A stretch of DNA of 56,568 nucleotides from a bacterium (GTDB taxonomy: Bacteria > Bacillota_I > Bacilli_A > RF39 > UBA660). This document shows, in pieces, positions 17,747-23,918 of the stretch. The stretch's first letter is position 1, and each line of letters starts with the position of its first letter. The notes under the pieces were generated by a model. It saw only the letters and a list, made by a program, of their open reading frames with translations, did no database searches and was not told where the DNA came from. The stretch spans positions 1 to 56,568 of the forward strand of contig JAUNMG010000001.1 in the NCBI GenBank assembly GCA_030531905.1, read 5' to 3'. Both the position numbers and the translations under genes were made by a program.

Positions 17747-18530
17747 TACTATTTCCTGATAACTCTATAATATTATTTTTATTTATTTCTACTTGATAAG
17801 TATTTTTTAAAACATTAACTCCAATAACTTTTCCTTTTCCTTCTTTGGTTTCAATAATACTACCAACTTTTGGAAGGGTTTTCTTTATATCAGTATAAAC
17901 TTCATCTTCATAATTAAGACAACATAATAATCTACCACAAACACCATTTATTTTATTTGGATTAAGAGCTAAAAACTGATTTTTTGCCATACTAATTGAC
18001 ACACTATTAAAGTCCGTTAAAAACGAATTACAACATAAAAATAAGCCACAAGGTCCTAAACCGCCTATAACTTTTGCCTTATCTCTTACTCCTATCTGTC
18101 TTAATTCAATTCTAGTTTTATATTTTTGAGCTAGTTTTTTGGCAAGTTCTCTAAAATCAACTCTATCATCTGCTAAATAAAGAAAAAATAATTGTTTTCT
18201 ATCAAAAGTATAATTTGAACCAATAAAGTTCATATTTAAATTCAATGATTCTGCTATTTTTTTTGCTTCTTGCAAGGCCTTTTCTGCTGCTGTATCATTT
18301 TCTTGTTCTTTTTTTAAATCAGCATCTGTTGCAATTCTAACAACTTTTTTTAATGGTAAAACAAGATTTTCTTCTTTTTCATCTTTAGGTTTTACTACAC
18401 AAACGCCTATTTGAAAACCATTTTCTGTTTCAACTATTACTTTATTACCAGAATCTATATCTAATTCATTTGTTGAAAAATAATAAATTGTATTAGAAAA
18501 AGGCAATTTTATTCCGACTACGTTATACAT
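17730..18530 (-). CDS. ricT: RicT (YaaT), PSP1-domain protein of the Y complex
   Basis: A 266-residue PSP1-domain protein. Conserved cysteines lie in GPCGLFLCC and GVCGRLLCCLNYED; in B. subtilis RicT, with RicA and RicF, carries Fe-S clusters and stimulates RNase Y processing. RicT also affects the phosphorelay to Spo0A, competence and biofilm there, which fits comK and the fibre cluster in this window. The gene overlaps holB by 8 bases on one side and trmN6 by 17 on the other. RicA and RicF are not in the window. Confidence 0.95.
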   Translation of the reverse strand: MYNVVGIKLPFSNTIYYFSTNELDIDSGNKVIVETENGFQIGVCVVKPKDEKEENLVLPLKKVVRIATDADLKKEQENDTAAEKALQEAKKIAESLNLNMNFIGSNYTFDRKQLFFLYLADDRVDFRELAKKLAQKYKTRIELRQIGVRDKAKVIGGLGPCGLFLCCNSFLTDFNSVSISMAKNQFLALNPNKINGVCGRLLCCLNYEDEVYTDIKKTLPKVGSIIETKEGKGKVIGVNVLKNTYQVEINKNNIIELSGNSNDSSK

Positions 18531-19335
18531 TGCTTACCTCCATAATTTGAAAAATATAATTACTTAACCATATCTTTATATTTATATTATACTTTAGATT
18601 TTCCTTTTCTCTTTCTATTAAAGCTATATTTGCTTCATAAAAGTCAATTCTATACGATTCATTTACATATAAGTTTTCACATAAATTTTTAAAAAGTAAT
18701 TCTTCAATTAGTTTTAGATTTTCTATAGCCATAACTCTATCTGCAAACAAATTTTCTAAATAATAATCATATTTAATTAAAATCTTTTTAAAATCTATCA
18801 AATCATCAACAAATTCTTCAACAATATCTGAAAACTCATCTTCTTCTTTATTAACCAGTGATAGACATTGACATCTTGAAACTATTGTCTCTAAAACATT
18901 ATACTTATTTTCTGTTAAAAGAATCGCTACAATATCATCTGGTGGTTCTTCTAAAAACTTTAAGATAGTATTTGCTGAAGATGGATTCAATTTATCAGCC
19001 GGATCAATTACATATATTAATTTATTATTAAGCATTGATTTTTTTGAATATTGTGCTTCCAAATTTAATAATTGTTCCTTTTTTATATTTGCTCCATCAG
19101 GATAAATATATTTTAAATCAGCATAATTACCATCATCTACTTGATGTATTATTTTATCATGTTCTTCTATAGAAGAATTAATAAGTAATATTTTTTTAAT
19201 TAACTCTTTAACTACTTCATTATACTTCTTATAACCATTTGTTTCTATTAAATAAGCATGTGAAATTTTTTTATTCACAGTGATACTATTTTCAATATAA
19301 TCAAAAAATAATTTTTGCTCATTTTCTATATTCAT
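18523..19335 (-). CDS. holB: DNA polymerase III delta' subunit HolB
   Basis: Clamp-loader subunit of about 270 residues. It has HAYLIET near the start, the arginine-finger-region motif SRCQ (TIVSRCQCL) and the central DPADKLNPSSANTILKFLEEPP. As usual for delta', the Walker A loop is absent and the zinc knuckle is missing. The ATG at 19335 is favoured because GAGGTGAT lies upstream; a GTG 12 bases earlier is also in frame. It sits in the conserved bofA-holB-ricT order. Confidence 0.92.
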   Translation of the reverse strand: MNIENEQKLFFDYIENSITVNKKISHAYLIETNGYKKYNEVVKELIKKILLINSSIEEHDKIIHQVDDGNYADLKYIYPDGANIKKEQLLNLEAQYSKKSMLNNKLIYVIDPADKLNPSSANTILKFLEEPPDDIVAILLTENKYNVLETIVSRCQCLSLVNKEEDEFSDIVEEFVDDLIDFKKILIKYDYYLENLFADRVMAIENLKLIEELLFKNLCENLYVNESYRIDFYEANIALIEREKENLKYNINIKIWLSNYIFQIMEVSNV

Positions 19336-19354
19336 TGAAAGTATCACCTCTTTT

Positions 19355-19540
19355 TTATAAATTTGTTATTTTAAAGAGTATTAGTGCTAACAAGGCTGGA
19401 GCACCTAATATAGAAACAATTAAAACAGTAAATAAATTAATAGGAATTATCATATTAAAATTGACTGCTATTAAATTATAACTATATAAAATAACAAAAC
19501 TTAATACTACTTTTTTTAATATTTCAAAAACTTTTTTCAT
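19355..19540 (-). CDS. bofA: BofA-like inhibitor of pro-sigma-K processing
   Basis: A 61-residue membrane protein with two hydrophobic helices (about residues 9-30 and 36-58). The stretch PINLFTVLIVSILGAPALLALIL is the conserved BofA core. In B. subtilis BofA holds the SpoIVFB protease inactive until the forespore signals. It lacks the first helix of the longer B. subtilis protein (about 87 residues). The position after recR matches B. subtilis. The ribosome site is AAAGGAGAT. The small size leaves some doubt. Confidence 0.82.
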   Translation of the reverse strand: MKKVFEILKKVVLSFVILYSYNLIAVNFNMIIPINLFTVLIVSILGAPALLALILFKITNL

Positions 19541-19590
19541 AAGGTCAATCTCCTTTATTTAACCCTATGAAGAATATTGTTTTTTATGAC

Positions 19591-20184
19591 TTATAGAAGT
19601 TCTTTTCTATCACTAAGTGCTCGCTCTAAGGTTAGACTATCTACATATTCCATATCAGCACCCATTGGTAGACCACTTGCAAGTTGTGATATTTTTATAT
19701 CTGTATCACTGAGAATTTTCTTAATGTATAATGATGTTGTTTCTCCTTCAATACTAGGTTTAAAGGCAAAAATGATCTCCTTAAATTTTTCATTTTTAAT
19801 TCTTTCTAACAATTTTTCTAAACCAACATCTTCTGGATTTATACCATCTATTGGCGAAATCAAACCATCTAATACATGATAATATCCACTAAATACATGC
19901 ATTTTTTCAAAAAGAAATACACTTTTAGGATCTTCTACCACACATAAAACATTTTCTCTACCATCATTAGAACAAATATTACATATTTCTTCTTCTGTAA
20001 TACTATTACAACGAGGGCAATGATGAATTTTCTCTTTCACGCATTTTAGATTTTCTGCAAAAAAGTCAACATTTTCATCTTCCATTTCTAAAACAGAAAA
20101 AGCAAGTCTCTCAGCTGTTTTTTCACCTATACCAGGAAATAATTTTAAAGATTCTATTAAATTTAAAATACTATTAGGATACAT
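19591..20184 (-). CDS. recR: Recombination mediator RecR
   Basis: RecR works with RecO (and RecF) to load RecA on gapped DNA. The 197-residue protein has a helix-hairpin-helix (LFPGIGEKTAERLAF), a four-Cys zinc finger (CPRCNSITEEEICNIC at about 56-71), and a Toprim domain with VVEDPKSVFLFE and the C-terminal LASGLPMGADMEYVDSLTL. The ATG overlaps the ybaB stop (TAATG). The order dnaX-ybaB-recR is conserved. Confidence 0.98.
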   Translation of the reverse strand: MYPNSILNLIESLKLFPGIGEKTAERLAFSVLEMEDENVDFFAENLKCVKEKIHHCPRCNSITEEEICNICSNDGRENVLCVVEDPKSVFLFEKMHVFSGYYHVLDGLISPIDGINPEDVGLEKLLERIKNEKFKEIIFAFKPSIEGETTSLYIKKILSDTDIKISQLASGLPMGADMEYVDSLTLERALSDRKELL

Positions 20185-20483
20185 TAAAACAATCCTGGCA
20201 TTGAATTACCAAATTTTCCCATCTTTTTGTTTGTAAATTCTTCAATTTTCTTATTTGCATCATTTACTGCTAAAAGAATCATATCTTCTAACATTTCAAT
20301 ATCTTCTTCTGACAAAGAATTTTGTTTAGATATTTCTACTTTTGTTACTTCTCTATTTCCCTTCATAGTAATTTTTACAAGTGAACTTTCTCCTACAAAT
20401 TCTGTTTTATCTATTTCATCTTTTGCTTTCATCATATCTTTTTGTAAATTTTGAGCTTGTCTCATTAATGCTTGCATATTCAT
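20184..20483 (-). CDS. ybaB: YbaB/EbfC nucleoid-associated protein
   Basis: A 99-residue DNA-binding protein of the YbaB/EbfC family. The N-terminal helix MQALMRQAQNLQKDMMKAKDEI and the strand VKITMKGNREVTKVEI are typical; the tail has the usual MPGLF. These tweezer-shaped dimers bind DNA and often sit between dnaX and recR, as here. Its start comes 21 bases after the dnaX stop. Confidence 0.95.
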   Translation of the reverse strand: MNMQALMRQAQNLQKDMMKAKDEIDKTEFVGESSLVKITMKGNREVTKVEISKQNSLSEEDIEMLEDMILLAVNDANKKIEEFTNKKMGKFGNSMPGLF

Positions 20484-20504
20484 AATATTATTCCTCTTTT
20501 CTTT

Positions 20505-22256
20505 TTAATTATCTATTTCTACTATGTCACCAAATAATTCTACAGCAGCTAACTTTGAAGTATTATCTGAATCATCATTTTTGCTATCTAGACTAATATT
20601 TGGTTCTTCTTTTATTGTATATTTATTTCCTTGTTTTGTAAATTGAATATAATTATTTTTTTCTTGATTCCATTCTTCTGTTGTTATTATTGCTATCTTT
20701 TTATTTGTATTAGCGATTTCATTAAATAATTTTGTTAATTCATCTATTCTTAAAATATTTTGTTCCACAACTGATTCATAATCATAACTTAGAATAAGAT
20801 TATGAGCAGATGATGCACATAATGTTCCATTTAAAATTTCTGATGCTAAAAAACCTTTTTTTGAATCAAAAATAAGATCATTTAATTTTTCAATAACTTC
20901 TGAATCTTTATTTTTTTCTACTTTTGAAGCTTCTGCAAAAGTATTATTTACTCTTATTAACATAACTTCATGTAATTTTTTTAAATATTCTTCTTGATTT
21001 TTTATTTGCTCATTGCTGCTATTAGGTTCATTATTGTTTATACTTGTATTTTCTTCAACTAATTCGTTTTTATCATCGTTCAAAATTTCTGATATAACAG
21101 AAGTTGAAGGCAATTCATCTTCTGGCTGTTTTTCCACTATTTTGTGGATTTTTTCTTTTTCTTCATTATCATTTTTAGTTTTTTCCACTGTTTTTGTGGA
21201 AGAAATTATTTCCCGGGAAATAATTTTATCACTATTTGAAAATTGTAAGAATATTATTTCTACATATAAATATGGTTTTGATGTTTTTTTAATATCGAAC
21301 ATTTTTTCGTTTATTAATTGTAATAATTTTTCTGTCTTATCTAAGTTTGTTATATCTTTATTATTAAGATAATAATCAACTACTTTATTTTTTAAATAAT
21401 ATAAAAATTGATTCATTATTTCAATTATGTTTTTTCCACAAGAATTGTAATTTTCTATTTGTTGAATTGTTTTTGAAATATTGTTTTCCATAAGATTAGT
21501 GTATAATTCTTCTAAAGAATTAACACTAATCATATCATTCATTTCATAAAAATCTTCTATATTAATTTTTCCACTTTTGTATGATGATAATTTATCTAAC
21601 ATTCCAAGTGAATCTCTTAGTCCACCATCAGAATAAATAGATATTTCTTTTAATACATTTCTATCTATTTCAATATTTTCAAGTTTGGCAATTTTTTCTA
21701 GTTGATCTGTATTTTCTTCATTAGAAATCCTTTTAAAAGAAAAACATTGACATCTTGATACTATTGTCTCTGAAACTTTTTGAGGATCAGTTGTTGCTAA
21801 AACAAATATAACATGTTTTGGTGGTTCTTCTAAGGTCTTTAATAATGCATTAAATGCACCTTGAGTAAGCATATGAACCTCATCAATAATATATACTTTA
21901 TACCTTAGTTCTGCTGGTACCAAACTTACCTTATTTCGTATTTCTCTTATTTCATCAACACCGTTATTAGAAGCTGCATCTATTTCTATAATATCAACAC
22001 ATTCTTTTTCTTTTGATGCTATACATTTAGAACATTTTTCACATGGATTACCATCTGTTGAATTTTCACAATTGACTGCTCTTGCAAATATTTTTGCTAT
22101 TGTTGTTTTTCCTATTCCCCTTGGTCCAAAAAACATATAAGCATGATTAATTTTATCATTTAAAATTTCATTTTTTAAAGTTTGTATAACATACTTTTGT
22201 CCCACTACTTCATCAAAATTTTTAGGTCTATATTTTCTATATAATGCTTGATACAT
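20505..22256 (-). CDS. dnaX: DNA polymerase III gamma/tau subunit DnaX
   Basis: Clamp-loader ATPase of 583 residues. Walker A is GPRGIGKTTIA near residue 44, the zinc knuckle is CEKCSKC, Walker B is IDEVHML and the SRC motif is SRCQCF. Domain III follows. A low-complexity Glu/Lys/Ser linker lies at about residues 345-420, then the tau-type C-terminus. The linker DNA carries a perfect Noc-site palindrome (21208-21221), encoding IISREII, and two stem-forming inverted repeats (21133-21148, 21183-21201). I see no convincing programmed frameshift. The gene lies between tadA and ybaB. Confidence 0.97.
   Translation of the reverse strand: MYQALYRKYRPKNFDEVVGQKYVIQTLKNEILNDKINHAYMFFGPRGIGKTTIAKIFARAVNCENSTDGNPCEKCSKCIASKEKECVDIIEIDAASNNGVDEIREIRNKVSLVPAELRYKVYIIDEVHMLTQGAFNALLKTLEEPPKHVIFVLATTDPQKVSETIVSRCQCFSFKRISNEENTDQLEKIAKLENIEIDRNVLKEISIYSDGGLRDSLGMLDKLSSYKSGKINIEDFYEMNDMISVNSLEELYTNLMENNISKTIQQIENYNSCGKNIIEIMNQFLYYLKNKVVDYYLNNKDITNLDKTEKLLQLINEKMFDIKKTSKPYLYVEIIFLQFSNSDKIISREIISSTKTVEKTKNDNEEKEKIHKIVEKQPEDELPSTSVISEILNDDKNELVEENTSINNNEPNSSNEQIKNQEEYLKKLHEVMLIRVNNTFAEASKVEKNKDSEVIEKLNDLIFDSKKGFLASEILNGTLCASSAHNLILSYDYESVVEQNILRIDELTKLFNEIANTNKKIAIITTEEWNQEKNNYIQFTKQGNKYTIKEEPNISLDSKNDDSDNTSKLAAVELFGDIVEIDN
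21203..21226. promoter_or_regulatory. Noc-binding site inside dnaX
   Basis: The perfect palindrome ATTTCCCGGGAAAT is at 21208-21221. Its symmetry extends to 24 bases (AAATT and AATTT flanks), exactly as in the intergenic array 1.7 kb away. It is in frame in the variable dnaX linker and uses CGG, a codon rarely seen in these genes. Confidence 0.8.
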
Positions 22257-22296
22257 AATAACACCACCATTTCCTTATTTATTATAACATAAGGTA

Positions 22297-22746
22297 TTAT
22301 TTTTTAGTTATTTTTCTTTGTTTATTAAAGAATTCTTGTACTATTTTTTTACACTCTTTTTCTAAAATGCCATCATAAACATTTACTTTTTTGTTGTTAT
22401 TTTTTTCTTCAAAAATCATGTTACTAAGATTATTATTTTCATTTGATACACCATAGTAAACGTTGGAAATTCTTGATTGTTTTATAGCACTTGCACACAT
22501 AGGACACGGTTGCATTGTAACATATATATTACAATCATCTAATCTCCAATTTTTAATCTTTTTTGTTGCTTTATTTATTGCAATTAACTCTGCATGATAT
22601 AGTGAATTTTTCTTTTTTTCTTTTAAATTATGTGTTTTTGCAATTATTTTATTTTTATAAACAATTACACAACCTATTGGTACTTCACCTTTTTTGTATG
22701 ATTTAATTGCTTCTTTTAATGCTATTTTCATATATTTTTCATTCAT
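22297..22746 (-). CDS. tadA: tRNA adenosine(34) deaminase TadA
   Basis: TadA deaminates A34 to inosine in tRNA-Arg(ACG). The 149-residue protein has the zinc-deaminase motifs HAELIA (His ligand plus catalytic Glu) and PCPMCASAI (two Cys ligands). AGGTG lies 5 bases before the ATG. The SRP RNA ends about 14 bases upstream, so read-through from the SRP promoter is possible. tadA-dnaX is the B. subtilis neighbourhood, though there the SRP RNA gene lies between them. Confidence 0.97.
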   Translation of the reverse strand: MNEKYMKIALKEAIKSYKKGEVPIGCVIVYKNKIIAKTHNLKEKKKNSLYHAELIAINKATKKIKNWRLDDCNIYVTMQPCPMCASAIKQSRISNVYYGVSNENNNLSNMIFEEKNNNKKVNVYDGILEKECKKIVQEFFNKQRKITKK

Positions 22747-22759
22747 TTTTTCACCTACT

Positions 22760-22840
22760 AAAAAAGATGCACATGAATGTTGATTGTTAAAGCTGCTATC
22801 TTCCGATTCTGACTTGGTTCCAATACATTCATTGCATCAA
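22760..22840 (-). ncRNA. ffs: Signal recognition particle RNA (small bacterial type)
   Basis: On the minus strand the apical SRP signature is present: GTCAG, then ATCGGAAGAT (GGAA tetraloop closed by AUC/GAU), then GCAGC. The ends pair as GATGCA (22833-22838) with TGCATC (22766-22771), and next to them TGAATGT pairs with ACATTCA. A T run follows at the 3' end. The RNA is about 75-80 nt, the short form without an Alu domain, unlike the long B. subtilis scRNA. With Ffh it directs membrane proteins to the Sec/YidC route. Confidence 0.93.
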
Positions 22841-22844
22841 CTAC

Positions 22845-22873
22845 ATTTTAACTAATTTTTAATTTAAATTCAA
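22845..22873 (-). promoter_or_regulatory. Promoter of the SRP RNA
   Basis: On the minus strand TTGAAT (22868-22873) and TAAAAT (22845-22850) are exactly 17 bases apart. The start would fall 6-7 bases on, at the first base-paired G of the RNA. Confidence 0.75.
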
Positions 22874-22899
22874 TTATTTTTTTAAAGATAATCAAAATT

Positions 22900-22913
22900 A
22901 TTTCCTGGGAAAT
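22900..22913. promoter_or_regulatory. Noc site 1
   Basis: ATTTCCTGGGAAAT, one change from the perfect palindrome. It lies 26 bases upstream of the SRP -35. Confidence 0.8.
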
Positions 22914-22946
22914 AATTTTATACCTACTTCTATTTATTTTTATCTA

Positions 22947-22962
22947 TGTTCCACGTGAAACA
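22947..22962. promoter_or_regulatory. parS site 1
   Basis: TGTTCCACGTGAAACA, identical to the B. subtilis-type consensus. Confidence 0.92.
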
Positions 22963-23016
22963 TTTAATTTTTTCTTTATTTTTCAATATATTTTATTTAA
23001 TATCTGCTTCTAAATT

Positions 23017-23030
23017 ATTTCCCAGGAAAT
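23017..23030. promoter_or_regulatory. Noc site 2
   Basis: ATTTCCCAGGAAAT, one change from perfect. Confidence 0.8.
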
Positions 23031-23063
23031 AATTTTATACCAACTTCTATCTGTTTCTATCTA

Positions 23064-23079
23064 TGTTTCACGTGAAACA
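23064..23079. promoter_or_regulatory. parS site 2
   Basis: TGTTTCACGTGAAACA, a perfect 16-base palindrome. Confidence 0.92.
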
Positions 23080-23133
23080 TTTAGTTTTTTCTTTATTTCT
23101 AAATATATTCTATTTAATATCTGCTTCTAAATT

Positions 23134-23147
23134 ATTTCCCGGGAAAT
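23134..23147. promoter_or_regulatory. Noc site 3
   Basis: ATTTCCCGGGAAAT, perfect. Confidence 0.88.
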
Positions 23148-23180
23148 AATTTTATACCTACTTCTATTTGTTTTTACCTA

Positions 23181-23196
23181 TGTTTCACGTGAAATA
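23181..23196. promoter_or_regulatory. parS site 3 (one mismatch)
   Basis: TGTTTCACGTGAAATA; the penultimate C is T. Confidence 0.85.
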
Positions 23197-23251
23197 TTTA
23201 ATTTTTTCTTTATTTATCTATATATTTATATTTAATATTTGTCCCTAAATT

Positions 23252-23265
23252 ATTTCCCGGGAAAT
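23252..23265. promoter_or_regulatory. Noc site 4
   Basis: ATTTCCCGGGAAAT, perfect. Confidence 0.88.
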
Positions 23266-23298
23266 AATTTTATACCTACTTCTATCTGTTTTTATCTA

Positions 23299-23314
23299 TG
23301 TTCCACGTGAAACA
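23299..23314. promoter_or_regulatory. parS site 4
   Basis: TGTTCCACGTGAAACA, consensus. Confidence 0.92.
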
Positions 23315-23368
23315 TTTAATTTTATTTTTATTTCTAAATATATTCTATTTAATATCTGCTTCTAAATT

Positions 23369-23382
23369 ATTTCCCGGAAAAT
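23369..23382. promoter_or_regulatory. Noc site 5
   Basis: ATTTCCCGGAAAAT, one change from perfect. Confidence 0.8.
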
Positions 23383-23415
23383 AATTTTATACTCACTTCT
23401 ATCTGTTTCTATCTA

Positions 23416-23431
23416 TGTTCCACGTGAAACA
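23416..23431. promoter_or_regulatory. parS site 5
   Basis: TGTTCCACGTGAAACA, consensus. Confidence 0.92.
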
Positions 23432-23486
23432 TTCGATTTTATCTTTATTTATCTATATATTTATATTTAATATTTGTCCCTAAATT

Positions 23487-23500
23487 ATTTCCTGGGAAAT
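23487..23500. promoter_or_regulatory. Noc site 6
   Basis: ATTTCCTGGGAAAT, one change from perfect, the same variant as site 1. Confidence 0.8.
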
Positions 23501-23533
23501 AATTTCATTTATACCTCTATCTGTTTTTATCTA

Positions 23534-23549
23534 TGTTCCACGTGAAACA
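23534..23549. promoter_or_regulatory. parS site 6
   Basis: TGTTCCACGTGAAACA, consensus. Confidence 0.92.
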
Positions 23550-23604
23550 TTTGATTTTTTCTTTACTTATCAATATATTTATATTCAGTATTTACTTCTA
23601 AATT

Positions 23605-23618
23605 ATTTCCCGGGAAAT
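23605..23618. promoter_or_regulatory. Noc site 7
   Basis: ATTTCCCGGGAAAT, perfect. Confidence 0.88.
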
Positions 23619-23651
23619 AATTTTATACCTACTTCTATCTGTTTTTATTTA

Positions 23652-23667
23652 TGTTCCACGTGAAACA
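23652..23667. promoter_or_regulatory. parS site 7
   Basis: TGTTCCACGTGAAACA, consensus. Confidence 0.92.
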
Positions 23668-23722
23668 TTCAATTTTATCTTTATTTTTCAATATATTTAT
23701 ATTCAATATTTACTTTTAAATT

Positions 23723-23736
23723 ATTTCCCGGGAAAT
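23723..23736. promoter_or_regulatory. Noc site 8
   Basis: ATTTCCCGGGAAAT, perfect; it closes the array. The following 150 bases up to the gyrA terminator are plain AT-rich DNA in which I see nothing more. Confidence 0.88.
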
Positions 23737-23887
23737 AATTTTATCTCTGCTTCTACATATATTAATTAAAATTACATATAATATTCCTAATTATTTGTAA
23801 TATTTTTTTCATAATTAATATAAAATATTACTTTTCATATTTTCAATATTTAATAAATATAGAATTATTTTTTTCCACAATTTTATT

Positions 23888-23918
23888 AAAAAAAAGAGCA
23901 AGTTATTTGTCTTGCTCT
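23888..23918 (-). terminator. Terminator of the recF-gyrB-gyrA operon
   Basis: On the minus strand AGAGCAAG pairs with CTTGCTCT (23895-23918), followed by eight T. The gyrA stop codon lies in the loop. It shields the centromere array from gyrase transcription. Confidence 0.92.

Larger units (their letters stand above)
22895..23741. repeat. Composite centromere array: 7 parS sites alternating with 8 Noc sites
   Basis: This 0.85-kb non-coding array lies between the gyrA terminator and the SRP promoter. Eight palindromes of the Noc type (ATTTCCCGGGAAAT) strictly alternate with seven of the parS type (TGTTCCACGTGAAACA). Noc-to-parS starts are always 47 bases apart. The full period is 117 or 118 bases. 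Spacers are AT-rich and more diverged than the palindromes. Spacers after parS 2 and 4 share one version, those after parS 3 and 5 another, and those after 6 and 7 a third, which suggests growth by two-unit (about 235 bp) duplications. The two sequences are the known ParB and Noc targets in B. subtilis; both proteins are encoded here. Confidence 0.93.

Noticed and set aside
20505..22256. Programmed frameshift in dnaX
   Set aside because: A-rich runs are common by composition; I saw no slippery heptamer with a nearby stop and downstream structure at the expected place.
22895..23741. CRISPR array
   Set aside because: Repeats are two alternating palindromes with similar AT-rich spacers, not unique spacers between one direct repeat, and no cas genes are near. 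They match known ParB and Noc targets.
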